Positions 26,501-39,000 of a stretch of DNA of 64,000 nucleotides are shown here, piece after piece (positions within the stretch are counted from its first letter, which is position 1; each line of letters starts with the position of its first letter). The notes under the pieces are model-generated. The model worked only from the letters and a program-made list of their open reading frames with translations. It had not been told where the DNA came from and did not search any database. The translations under genes were made by a program, and so were the position numbers. The DNA is from Cardiocondyla obscurior (lineage: Eukaryota; Arthropoda; Insecta; Hymenoptera; Formicidae). The DNA is taken from contig NC_091886.1 in assembly GCF_019399895.1 (NCBI RefSeq), positions 930,001 to 994,000 of the forward strand, written 5' to 3'.

Positions 26501-26733
26501 CGCGCTAAATGGCAATCAACCAAGTGCCACGTCTGCGACTGTTACGATCTGAAATTTTCAGCTCCCATTCCGCACAGAGTAATTTCTAGGTGTAATATCA
26601 GCAACGTTGATATTACCTTTCCGAATAAACGTGCACGAGGAGACGATTGTTATATCCGCCGATTTCGAAATTCCTTACCTTCATAGCAGAGGAAGACCGC
26701 TAGCAGCCGGTAGATTTTTGCGGCGCAATTCAT
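20553..26733 (-). CDS. bdl: Borderless-type IgSF9 protein (4 Ig, 2 FN3, single TM), 678 aa
   Basis: Twelve exons in transcript order: 26733-26679, 26150-26008, 24029-23801, 23086-22920, 22821-22677, 22605-22331, 22079-21945, 21844-21585, 21478-21303, 21222-21181, 21048-20866 and 20779-20553 (stop TAG). The total is 2037 nt, in frame at every junction. Exon 1 encodes a signal peptide (MNCAAKIYRLLAVFLCYE). A V-type Ig domain follows with FNCDLDFPYETPIPYILQW and NLTNIRESDQGWYECKV, then three more Ig domains (YTCVV, YTCTPYN and YQCAASN strands) and two FN3 domains (TWVPGY and TWEPPALGKNQ marks). A membrane helix lies near residues 644-665, with a tail of only about 13 residues (ARKRFCQSFSNEK). 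The short tail and four Ig domains match Borderless; the motifs and intron phases are close to the turtle gene at 36001-63811. Drosophila Borderless is a neuronal surface adhesion protein that partners Turtle in photoreceptor axon tiling and glial wrapping. Exon 4 has two in-frame acceptors. Confidence 0.88.
24030..26007 (-). other. second intron of borderless
   Basis: This intron of about 2 kb splits the first Ig domain in phase 0. It holds a GAA repeat (24948-24979), a 26-T tract (24991-25016) and a locally GC-richer patch at about 24360-24830. No extra exon with Ig features is visible. Confidence 0.7.
24948..24979. repeat. (GAA)n microsatellite
   Basis: About 32 bp of uninterrupted GAA repeat in a borderless intron, followed by a T26 tract at 24991-25016. 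On the sense (minus) strand it is TTC. Confidence 0.95.
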
Positions 26734-29700
26734 TGCAATTTCTTAGGTTCCGATTATGAATCGCGTTTGTCACTTAATTTATATTGCGTCAACGGGCGTG
26801 AAGACGCGCTGGCGGAAATGCGCTGGCGATAGGTCACACTCCGCGACAAACGATACCGGGACATCTATCATCACCCTCATTCATCGAGCGTCAACCACCA
26901 CCTCCGAGTTCAATCGACATACGTCACCTCTCACGCAATAAAAAACTCGATCATTCTCTCTTACGTTCCAAAATTGAAACTAGGATAATTCTCAAAGTCT
27001 TTCCTCTGAATTTTTCTACACTTGCTCAAGCTTATTTGAGCCCGCTTTATTTTGGCGTCCACAAATTCTCTTCGATAAACTTTCTTCGCTTCGCTTCGAT
27101 TCTTTAAGCATCGGCTCGCGATTTCCGATCAATCGTCGTACCCTCGCGGATCCTTCGTCCAGGACACTGCGGGGGCCATTGACATTGGAAAACGCGTTCG
27201 CGAGTATCCTCCGGCGAAGTCGAGTAGCGCACAGTTTGACACGAGGCGAAGCTGGTTTATTGTAAAGTGCTCCAGAGACCACACTAGATAGAGTAATCGC
27301 GCCGTACCCGTTCAATCCGAGCGGATACGGAGAGCCAAGAGTAACTAACGAGCACCGGGAGGGGGCTGCGAGGGTGGTTGGACCGAAGGCGATGACGATG
27401 CGGGAGGGGGATGAGAGATAGATGATCGCGATTCTACATTTACGGGGCGTACGCTCCTCCGGTTTGCGTCGCATGCGAACTTGGACACACCCATGGCGAC
27501 ACGAATCAACGATGATGCACAAAACGTGACCTATATACCTATCACAATCCTCTCGAGTGTTACAATCAATCGAGTGATTAATTCGACTCTACAAAGGGGG
27601 AAAAAAAACATTTGAAATGGATTGCACGAGCACAGAGAAAGCCGTGCCTCTTCCTTCGTGTTGTTCGAAAGAGAATTGGTATTTGCGATTACTTAATTTT
27701 ATTTTTAAAAAATTCCGCCTTTTATTTCCCGATGAAAATAATTTTATTTCCAACAAGTCCGGTTTTTTTTTTTTTTTCCATTATTTACACGCATTCGAAT
27801 GCAGCTGATTGTATGCTGCGTAATGTACTTGTCGGGAGAAACGTGGAAATTAAGTGACGTTTATATTCGTTTAGAGAGATCTTTTTGACACCTTGAAATA
27901 CTGTAATCCTTGGTGCCGGTGTTGAAGCATGCAGAGGGTTACCGTTCTTACAACGGGAACGGAAGAATTAAACTGCATTCAATTTATCTTCGGTCGCCGA
28001 CTCATGGTCTTTCATCGCTGTTCTTTCTTGGTCAAAGCTGATTTGAGAGGATTGAGCCCCGAGTGCGGCGCAAGTAGAGAGATTTAAAGTTCACTACACT
28101 CGCGGTTGTATTCACGAATCCTTCATCTCTTTAAACGACGATGGCTACAAAATATGATTTGCGCAAATCGTATTTTAGATCGACCGAGGCACAGGAGAAC
28201 GTTTTAAATTATTTTCCGACGATTATTTGCTCGAGACGATTTGAATAAATTATTTTAACATGAGAAATAATTACGTTCAAATCTGTAGCAGGAGGTTGAT
28301 ATGCGATGTGATATAAGAAAATGAGATGGAGAAAGCACGCGAGCTCTCACGGTGCCAGAGAGGATCTCTTAAACCCTTTTATTTACACGCCTACGTCGCG
28401 TAATTGTCATTTATGAGACTCTTTTACTTGAGACGCCAGTTTCCGGTTACTTGTTTACCATAATAAACTCTCCTACGTTCGTGGAATTGACGTTCGCGAG
28501 TTTTTTTTTCTCTCTCACGTTGTCGTACTCTTAACAGAAAGAGAATAAACTTTGACTTGCGATTTTTCCTTATAGACTTTAAAAGAAAAAAAAAAAAAAA
28601 AAAATAATTTTTTCAAGTATCTCTCTTCAAGTATGAAAAATACAGTGAGAATTTCTGAGACGTGCTAAAATAATTATTGATCTGCGATTTTCATAAATCG
28701 CATTAAATCATCAGTTGGCGTCGCTAATGTTAATCGTGCAAAGCGAGTTTAATAGTCAAAATAAAGTCGTTACTTGTTCCTTGCGACGATAGCGAAACTC
28801 TTTTTCGGACGTAGCGAACTGCGGACGGAATCATCGATTCCTGATGCAGTGCTCGTGTGCCGAAATCGCACGGCGAGGCTGTATCGAAGCAGCCGTGCGT
28901 GGGTGACCTCAGATTACATCACGTCCGTCCCTTGCCGCATTAGCAGACTGCCCACAGCCTTGTCGCGCTGTTGAGATAATGGATCCATTCGCATGGATCA
29001 CGATCCAGGATTGGACGTACCCGGGACACTGGAAAGAAACTCGCCGGTAATGACAGCGGTCGTATTATTATTATTATTATTATTTCAAAGCCAACGTGGA
29101 AGAGAAAACGGGATCGTTTCTGTTTCCACCTGTCTGGAATTTTAATAATTGCGTCCACCATGGTTATACACACCTGTTTCGCACAAGAATAACGGGGGAT
29201 GATATATATTCTCTCTCTCTCTCTCTACCCTTGTCCACGCGATCCCTCACGGTAACGGAGTTCAGAGGTCGTTTAATAATAATCGTTATACAGTCTGTTC
29301 GTACGAATGCGCTTTATGCCGGAGAAAACCCAACCTGCCAGCTTCGAAATTCTTCCGTGATGTGGCCAAGTAATTGTCTCTCGTGCGCGGCGATTCGAGA
29401 TGAAAGTAATTCTTAAGAATTCTCGCGGAGAAATATTACTCCTCGGAGATCCCGCGCGCGATAGATCTAGTTTAGATTTACGATGCGAGACGGTTTATGA
29501 GGTACGGGAACATGTTTTACTTTTCTCTGGTGGTAATCGAATTGCTGCTGGAGATTTTTCGAGTGCTTTGTCACAAAAGCGTTTCCTCTTGAGGCAAGTC
29601 GTAAGAAATAATTTATCATGTCCCATCAGGACCCGAATTAGTAGTCCATATACATATAAAAGCGCGATGTAATGCATCGGAAAGCAAGAGGCCTTCTTCT

Positions 29701-31852
29701 TTCGTAATGGAGCGTCGCTCCAGTTTTTGGCAAGTAATGTCGCGGATATGCCAAGAGGACTAATGGAAATGACGGTAATTTTCAGTAATCTGTGCCGTAG
29801 AGTAGACGTCTTGCGTAAATGCGCCATGAAACATTTAACAGTCAATTATATGCAGTTTCTCAAGCAAATTATAGCCCCGTCGTGATTTATACGTGTGATT
29901 TATAGCCATTAAAAATCTGTTCTCAAAGACACAGCTTCACGTTTCCAGTTGCCTTACGGACAATTTTTATTATTATTAAACGATAAAGAAAAGATTTACA
30001 AATGGGATTAATTTTTTAAGGGACAATTGCAGATTTTTAACGCGTCCAGAAACGCGATAACCGTCCGGTGACCCGATTTTCTTATTCTGACAATAATCTT
30101 ATTACCTTGACATGCAATTACGCTCATTATTATTACCAAGGCGCAGAAATTCTTTAGCTAGGGAAAAATAACACGGTGTTGTAATATCTGACACCATTAA
30201 ATATTGATTTGAATATTTCGCCAAGTAATACAATATTTAGTATATCAAAAATTCATTTGAACCTACAACGTTACATAGTAATAATAATTATTCAAGTATT
30301 TATTAATATTTTCTCATTTACCGCTACGTCATTCTTTTTATACATACCTGATTCAACAGCATTTCACACATTTTATAAAGCTCATCATTGCGCCGGATTG
30401 AAATTTATGGCGCACTTGCTAAATTGCTAAATGGTAAATTAATGCAATACAAATGCTCTGGGAGCGTTAAGCCCATTTCGTTTCAAATGTCGATTTATTT
30501 TTCATTTTATTTAATAATAAATTGTCTACAATTTGTCCTAAGTTAGTACGTCTTGGAGTTTTCGTGGGGGGTTCGCGAGAAAGCATAGATCAATCAATCA
30601 AACTGGGTATGGAGGTGAACAACGAGCATTCACGAAAGTGACAAAGAAACAGTTTAACGCACCGTGTACAAGTCCAACGGCTATAGTCGAGAATAAGCGG
30701 AAGTGAAAGATACAGACGGCACAGAAGAACGTTACATGCGTGTGTAGAAGCAGTTCGATGTCGGGCGTGAGAAGGTTAACGATTATGAGGGCGAAAGTAC
30801 ATTCTGATGACTCGACAGGAAACAAATTAATAGTAGAATGAGAGGGTTTAAACAGAAAAAAAAAAAAAAAAATAAGAAGGAGAGAAAAATAAAAAATCTC
30901 TTTTCGTCGAATTCAATTTGGCGCAACAAATATCGTTGCAATAACAATCGTGACGGTATGAAAGCACTCGAAGATGAGAACCGTGCTTGGAACCGCGACA
31001 ATCTTTACCAAGTTTTACGAGAGAGCGCAATAAGTCTGCTATTCGATTGCAAAAGGGAAACATTCGATATCGTTATATTGCAAGAAAATATTACACGTTA
31101 TACGAGATCTCTCGAATAAGCCAAAGCGCGTGCGGATGGTCGCAGATCCAAGTAGAACGTAGTACCCGAGAGCCATTAGATTTATTTTCAACGCATATTT
31201 TTTTTTTTTTTTTTTTTTTTTTTACGTTGCCCAAAGAACGTTGTCTGATCAATGTAAGATATTGAAAGCGGCATATATATTTTACGTCAAATTATCATTT
31301 TTCACGCATTATTCAGCAACGATGCCGTACCTCGAAGCAGCACAGTCTCTCCTTTGCAATTTAAATATGCCGAAGATTCGAATACTTAACATTGCAAATA
31401 CACCGATCCAAAATACTTTCAAGGTTTCGCGAGAATACGTTCAGAAATGCGTTCGTGATTTCCCACGAGCGAATTTAATGAGAGCTATAGTAAATTTTTA
31501 CGCGATTATCTAATGCAGGATTACGGATTATCTATATCGCCTTCGTTTTTCGTATATATGTATATGTATGATATAATAGCTAGAACTTACTCCGCGATTT
31601 CGTATATTTACGTAATATAATATATACTTACAGCTATCTACAGTTTGTACATAAACTCATTAAGCGAAATAAGCGTACGTTTCCAGCCGCGATAAACAAA
31701 GTTGCATATAATCCGCAGTGCCAAAAAATCGTCGGCTCTCTCCAAACTCGCAGACGTTCTGCTTCGAGGGGCTCACGAATTTCGGTCGAGAGTGATATTC
31801 CGGTAACGAGCCGAAGTCGCGACTGGCTTTCAGGTACATAACGAACAAAACG

Positions 31853-31877
31853 CTTAATTAATTAATTAATTAATTAA
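31853..31877. repeat. TTAA tetranucleotide repeat
   Basis: About six copies of TTAA/AATT-type units form a self-complementary 25-bp run in the intergenic stretch between turtle and borderless. Confidence 0.9.
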
Positions 31878-34812
31878 CCCACGAATCACGGCAGGGTTCG
31901 CCCGCGACATAGGCGCGACAGCGCGACGAAGGATACAACGACGAGTATCGCGAACGCAAAAAGTGCGCGGTGACGATGACAAACTTGAAAAAAAAACAAA
32001 AAAATTATCCGCATGAGTCGCGAAGAAGGAACTCAGGACGAACGGGACCGTTGTAGCGGGTGATAAAGTTTTACAAACAGATTCACGATTCAACCATATT
32101 ATCCAGAAATGTGCCGTTTCAGGCGGAATCGCCATTTCTCTTTTATTTGCTTTTCTCTTTCTCTCCTATTCTCTTTCTCTCACAACCATACAGTGCTTTC
32201 TCTCATTTCACGATATTTCTACATCTCCCTCGTGTCTGGAATACGTCTCAAACGTATTCGTCTTATCGGATGAGCCTTTCACAAGCTGAGCGATAGGCTC
32301 AAGGATAACGCGAAGGATCGTTCGAGATCTTCTCTTTTACTTACTCGCTACGTTTATATACTTCCCATTTCCTTTCGCCTCTCACACTTTTTTTTTTGTT
32401 TTTTTTGTTTTTTTTTTTTTAACCATTCTCTCTTGCACGTTCTCTCTCTATCTCTCACGCACACACTCTTATTTTCGTGCAGCATCGCAATCGTTCACAC
32501 TGCATGACCTCTTGAGATCGTTGTGTGTGTATCTAACTATGATATATCTACACGTTACTTATACAACTACAAGTCAGTTGGTTGGATCACCTTTTCTCGC
32601 GTACGTGATTCTTCCTTTCGCCGCATCCATCCAGAAGGGGGAGAGGGTGTTTTTCGTGTATAATGTATGACTACAAAGTATGTATTATCATCACGTTATC
32701 AAAAACGTATCGCCCAACGTCTCTCCGCGTTGACTCGACAGTGAATCTACTTTCTTGCATCCCGTGTCGTTACACACACATATCATGCATCCGATTACAT
32801 TTTATCGCTAGTAACATTAACGATTTAACGCGATTGACGATAAAAATTGGTACCATTCTGGCGACGCGAGTCTCTCAGCACCTCCTCCCCCTGTCCTTCC
32901 ACGTATATTAATCTCACATCGCAATACTCCCGCGCGGATACAATAATTAATTAATATTTGCCGGCGTTCGTCGCTCTCGTTGATTAATACGCTACACGCT
33001 ACGTCGTTTACGATTTACAATATCAATTAATTATCAAATTATTAATTCAATTATTAGAATTACTTTAGAATATTGGTACTCTTTCGTGTCACCTCCGTTA
33101 TTTCTTAACTTTTATCGTATTCCACTTTTTCTTTTTTTTTTTTTTCGTTTTTTTTTTTGTTATTTTTATTCTTTTGTTATCTCTGCGTGATCGTGTATGT
33201 TACATTATGCTCTGTTTTGCCATAATTACTGCATTTGCTCGCGTATGAGGCCGAAGGTAAAACGGACGCACGTGTGTGAGAGAATGCGGGAGAGTTTAAT
33301 TCCTGTGAATGCGAATGGCACCGGCGGTGCGCGCATTTGCAATCACCGAAACAAGTTGTTCGCTCGCATTTGCTCGCGCTCGTTCGTCCGATCTAGATCC
33401 AGCTTTAGTCTACTTTCGCTCGCACACCCCATTCACTCGTCCATATTATTCTCGCACGCTTATCTTGCCTCGCAAGCGCGAGCCCGCGACTTCGATGAAC
33501 GCGAATATTAACGTTCGCGCCGATCGAAGCGTGCTGCTCACGTACGCTCGCGCCCGTTCTTTCGATCCGGATTCAACTCCGGATTCGCACGCATGCACGC
33601 ACATTTTAACGAAAAATTGTACAGAACGCTTCGGTGGCGGTTCAACGTCGCTCTTTCTTACTCATCTTCCTCTTTTCTTCGCCGTTACGGTTCATCGCAG
33701 TATAGTTGAATCGTGAGTAGGGCCCTTGCTAATATTTATAATAAATATGTATAATACGTACGTATGTATAAATAAGTGTTTGTACTATAAAGAAAATAAA
33801 ACGCCGGGAGTCGCGGGCCGGGACGATCCCACGTGGGGTGTCTTCGCGGTCGCACGTGTAGAGAAAATTAGAAAAAAAGGGTAAGAGGAACGAGCGCGCC
33901 GCCGGTCTGTCCCCTCGTTAGGAGGAGGGTACACGTCCTCGAACGGGGGGTACTGGGTTTCTCGCGTTAGGTCGCGCAGCTCGACACTGATTAGCCCGTA
34001 GATTCGCCCGAGAATCCCCCGCGATCGCCGGCCCCCGATCTCACGTGATTTATAATGATCCGATGCGTTTGGTGAGAATTAGGTGGGTTTCGAAGAACGC
34101 ATCTTCTCCTTCGTATCGTGTGAGTGTCCGGGTGTCCGTCATTTGTGACTTTGTATTAAATTGTGTCTCTCATATGTGTGTTACGTGTACGCTTCCTTGT
34201 TTTTATAACTTCTTCGTTTCTCTAATTGCACACGATCTCTTCGGCTCAAGTTGTTGGCGCGGGTGCGCGCACGTGTACCCGGCCCTCCGGCGGTGATGGC
34301 CGCGTGTTTCGGACGTCCTTCTTCACTTAATTACTCTAAATTCACTTATTTGCTCGACGTCAAAGCTTCGTAACGGAATAAATCGAACGCCCCGTGTCGG
34401 ACTTTTTCTTTTTTTATTGGCAGTTAAAAGATTTTCTTTTTTCTACTGATTTTAATAATTTTTTATTTTTTTATCTTTAAAGTTCGGTCGACGTTAGCCA
34501 TCGATACGCGTGCTCGCTAATCTAATTCAGGAAGGACGACCGGCGAACTCCGGAGTGCCGGCAGACGGGTAAACCCAGCGGGGTGGACGCAGCCACCGTG
34601 GGTACGCTGGCCGAACGCGCGTAGATTCGAAGAACGTTATTCTTATTCTCGTTTTTACGTTGCTTAAGAAAAATTATTGTGCCGATAATATGTTGGGTCG
34701 CTAGCGAAACCCTAAACAGGCAGTGCAGTACGAGTGAGTCCTTAAGCAATCTCGAGGCAAGCTTCGGCCTAATATCACGTTTCGAGTCCATTGCTCATCG
34801 ATATAATTACTT

Positions 34813-34837
34813 TGTGTGTGTGTGTGTGTGTGTGTGT
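34813..34837. repeat. (TG)n microsatellite
   Basis: About 12 uninterrupted TG units in the 3' flank of turtle; CA repeats on the sense strand. Confidence 0.95.
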
Positions 34838-36000
34838 CGATGTGGGGTGAGTCATGTATGACGTGTACGTGTTTACATGTGAGGGTGTAATCCTTCGATT
34901 ATCTTACTTTTTTATTTTTCATTCGTTTTTAATTATTACTTACAGCGTACGATTAAATTTAATCTTATATTTAAAAGGTATACGCGCGGAGCATGTACAG
35001 TGGTACAGTTTCTTTGGAGTATCATGCCGACGTAAACTATTCCCATTCCTTTGCTTTCCCGTCTGCCTATCTGGTCACCCTTCGTCCCGATCGCGACAGC
35101 GGCGGGATAACCCCCGCCACGTTTCGACATTTTTTTGAGCCGATCGGGAGTTTTATCTTTTCCTCTTCCGCGCACTTTCTAGCTCTACGGACAGTTCCAC
35201 TGAATTTAAAAAAAAAGAAAAAAGAACGTCCTCCTTCTGCTCGTCCCCCCGTGAATTCTCCCGCATGTTCCTCTACATTATTATATATAGTAACGTTAAA
35301 AATCACGGTCCTCTAAACCGGACATAGGCGTGGTTGGTGTACGCGGGATATGACCAATAATAATCGGATTTAAACATTTTTCGTTTACGCACTTCGTTTC
35401 TATTATCGTTCCAGCGCCGATCGGCGTCGCTGGATTTTAATTTCCCCCCCCCCCTCCCCCCTAATTCCCCCGAGTAAATGATATCGAGATCGTTTCCCCC
35501 GTAGGATACTCGACGGTTTTTCTTAATCGGTAAAACGGGCGAAACTCCGAAAGATTATCGTCTTAACGTACGGTTCTACTACGTCGCTTTCGTCTCGTGG
35601 TCGTGCGAAACTTATGTATCCTGAGCTGATGCTTATAACAGCCTTCTTTCGTAGATGGATGTCCAGCTACTAGAATTGACTTAAACTCCTCTAAATGTGG
35701 AATCACGTGTGATGATGATCCTCGTTGTGCTTGCGGTGGTTGGTCTTCGGAATGATGATCACGTTATCGTCACCATCGCTAATGCGCGCGATCTTCTACG
35801 GTGGTCAAAAGCCAGTACCAAAATCTAATCGCGAGCGATGTCTGCTTTCTCAGCTTTTCTTTTGTGAGAATCTCTCTTGACTCTCGCGTTGTACATTTTA
35901 CTCGACAACCATCGATCTCATCGTTTCAGCTCGATCGTTAGACTTGCGGTCTTAATGAAATTAAATCAATTGTTGGAATCTCCTTCGGGTTCCTCGGTCT

Positions 36001-39000
36001 TCAACATACACTTTCCAAGTGCGCGCTCTGTCGTCTTCTCGCCTGTCTCTGTCGGAACTGATGGAATTCCGCTTTCATCGCTTGTACTCGGGCCTCTATG
36101 TTCTCCCTGCTGTATCTCGGCGCTTGCTGATGTACCGTGTGCACTTGATGAATGTGGGGAACGTGAATTGTATGGATTTGATGCATCGGTGGTCTCTCTT
36201 CTCGCGTAGGCGTCGAGGCCGACGTGGGCGTCGGCGTGCACGACACCGGATCGAACTCGTAGTGGCCGTCGACGCTGCCAGCGTCCACGGCGTTCTGTAT
36301 GTGCGTGTGCCCCATCTTAACCGGATCCTGAAGCTCGAGCCAGCGGCCCACTAACGGCGGCGGGGGTGGCCTGTAAGGCGGAGGTCTCCACTCAGCGACT
36401 GTGCTACCGCTCCTCGAGCTTTGGTTTTGCTGCGAGGTGTTCTTGCTGCCAAACCCCGAACTACTCGATCTGCTCTCGGGCGAAGTCTCTAAATCGGGCG
36501 AAGCAGCGAGCTCCGGCGCCGATCTGGCGTGCCTGGCGTGTCTCGGTGGCAATCTTGCCCGAGGTCGTCCAGCCGGTTGCGGTGGCGAGGACGTCGCCAA
36601 CGGCTGGACTGGCACGAATCGTCTCGACTCGGCATGGATCGCCTTGAGAGACGGTAATTCCTGACTGTATCGTTGATGCACGCTGCGAAGTTGAAGATAG
36701 CCGGGTGGCGTTGGGAAGGAACGTTCGCCGGAGGATGGCTGCTTGACAGAGCTGAGATCGCTGAAGTATAAAGGTGTCCAAGGGACCTGTGCCCCGCTCG
36801 GCGAACTGGCCAGGAATCTGGGCGACGTGATCGTACAAATATTCGCGGGTGGTATCCTCGCCAAAGGGTTCACAATGCCGTGATGATGATGATAGCTCGA
36901 CGGCAAGGGACATATAGACACGCCGCTACCGTCGGATCTTAGACTAAGCTGGCTGGTGCCAACCAGCGGGCGTCGCCACGAAGATTTCAGCCGCTGCTTC
37001 GGCAGGAAACCACCGTCGTCGCTGCTAGAGACGTCCAGCATGCTGTTGTTGGCCGAGCTAAGAACCGAGTCCGCCACGACGAAGCGGCCGTCGGCCGCTC
37101 GAGAGATCTTGCCCAACGGGCGGCAACGGCACGAGTCCGGGCTATCCGGGCTCAGGATCTCCTTCAGGAGACTTAAACCTGGTACTCGGCTTTTTCTAGT
37201 TCTGTAGATAGGACAGAAAAGCGTTAGAAAGTTCGTGACAGAGACAATCGGAAGGTACAGCTGCGATCGAAGACGTTGGAGGATAATTTTGGCGAAAAAT
37301 CCACGCGGGATTCATTGCCCATTTTACATCATACCAACATTTTTCTTTTTAAAAGGTAATAGAAATCTCATTATTTCGTGAATTTAAACGTGCGTTAAAT
37401 ATATTATTACAATTTTAATATAATAAAATTATTATTTTTTTTTACTTTTTTTTTTACTTTTCTCATATATATATTTTATTTTTTTTTTATCTCTTGAATA
37501 AATGCTTGAGAAAAATTTTACATATTTCCGCACGCGCGCGAATTGAGTTTTATTATCGCGTTTTCGCAGCGACGTCCGTATTGATAAAATCATTAATAAA
37601 AATAAATGCCTGTAAGATTATTCATATCTTCCTCCAACGTGATCCATCGGCCGTTTGAATACGATAAATACGTGCAACACGAACGGCAAAAAATACGGCA
37701 ACGTTAACGAAAGTTAAACAAAGTACTAGAACAAACGTAACGTAAAAATGCCAATGTTCCAGTTAAATGTGGCAAGATAATTATGAATAATTAATTACTC
37801 GTACGTATAATAATTAATAACGGATGCAGGCAGGGAAGGCATGCGGCATGCACACATTCCAGTGCACGAGTGATCGGGGGTGATGTGGGTTGCGGATAGG
37901 TAGGCCTCGACAGTGAGTGGATCTTTTTTTTTTTTTTCGTTAATTTTCACAAAACGAATCGTATATTTCTTTTATGAATAATTTCTTTTCGTTTTGCTCG
38001 CGAAATTTTGTTTCATTCTCAGAGAATTTTTTTCTTTTTTTTTGCGCGGATTATTTGCATTTTCTTTTGACTTTGATCAGTGAATAGCAATTGTGGATTT
38101 AGGTGCTCCGAGAAACTCGTCACCTTTTCTCCTCCTTCGGGTCCGGCAGCAAGGAAAGATGGGGGAGAGAGAATGTTGTAACACAACGATTACATTCACA
38201 AAAACAATATGTCATGGCGATAATGATAAGAAATATAACGCTAAATAACCGAACGTTACTTCTAGGCGGTGGTGTTAGGGAGCAAATAGATAAATGTGTC
38301 TTATAGGAATCGATAAATACGCGTTTTATCGTCATACATCAATTTAGCTCGATTATTACGGGATTTAACACGGAATTCAACTAGGAAGATATCTCAAAAA
38401 ACAGTGTATTGTTTCCTCATTCAGAAAAAGTATTAAAGAGATAACAAAGACACTGAAACATGTAGAAAAATGAGATACAAGTATATGAGTCGGTCGAGTG
38501 TTTCGGAGTAAGGAAATAACGATATATTTAAACTGTCATTTATCACATTTTGATAAGATGAACGGAAAACTTCTATTACACAAGTATTCCGATGGAGTTT
38601 TTTAATTCTTAATTATACATATTATGTTTCTGTTTTTTTTTTTTTTTTTCTTTTTCTATTTTCGTGGAAACACTCGATTTTGCGAAAGAGAGATAGAAAT
38701 GAAGATTGTGACATAGCTAAGTAAATTGTAAAAGTGCGGATTTGTAAAATAAATTGGATTTAAAGGTAAAGGGCTCGGTCTAAATATGCGCACCGTTTTT
38801 GGCGGGCTGAATGGAATAATAATGTGACGTGACTTTGTGAACGATTAACAGGTGGACACGACAATGTTGGGCACGAGTATACGTAGAGACAAGTTTTCAC
38901 GCGGCCGCAACGAGAGCGGCTTACCTATCTCCGCCTTGCTTATTGCCGCGTGTTCGCGTGTTCGCGTGAGCATGTCTGTCTGTTTATTGGTCGTCTAGAA

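Larger units (their letters stand above)
26734..36000. other. intergenic DNA between borderless and turtle
   Basis: This 9.3-kb stretch lies between the borderless start and the turtle stop, both on the minus strand. It should hold the borderless promoter and 5' UTR (just above 26733) and the turtle 3' UTR (just below 36001). A minus-strand AATAAA lies at 34418-34413, about 1.6 kb past the turtle stop. From about 32130 to 33200 the plus strand is strikingly pyrimidine-rich. Repeats include ATT (29063-29085), CT (about 29209-29226), TTAA (31853-31877), TG (34813-34837) and a C-rich run (35444-35461). The 168-codon minus-strand frame at 27016-27522 has no domain and is not called. Confidence 0.55.

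Noticed and set aside
27016..27522. 168-codon minus-strand open frame just upstream of borderless
   Set aside because: It is rich in Arg and Ser with no domain, signal or splice context. It more likely reflects the GC-richer promoter/5' UTR region.
38925..38994. 70-nt segment with a good GTAAGC donor and TTCTAG acceptor in the large turtle intron
   Set aside because: It is open only in phase 0, whereas turtle exons around it leave phase 2 or 1. Using the stronger acceptor at 39009 introduces stops in every phase.
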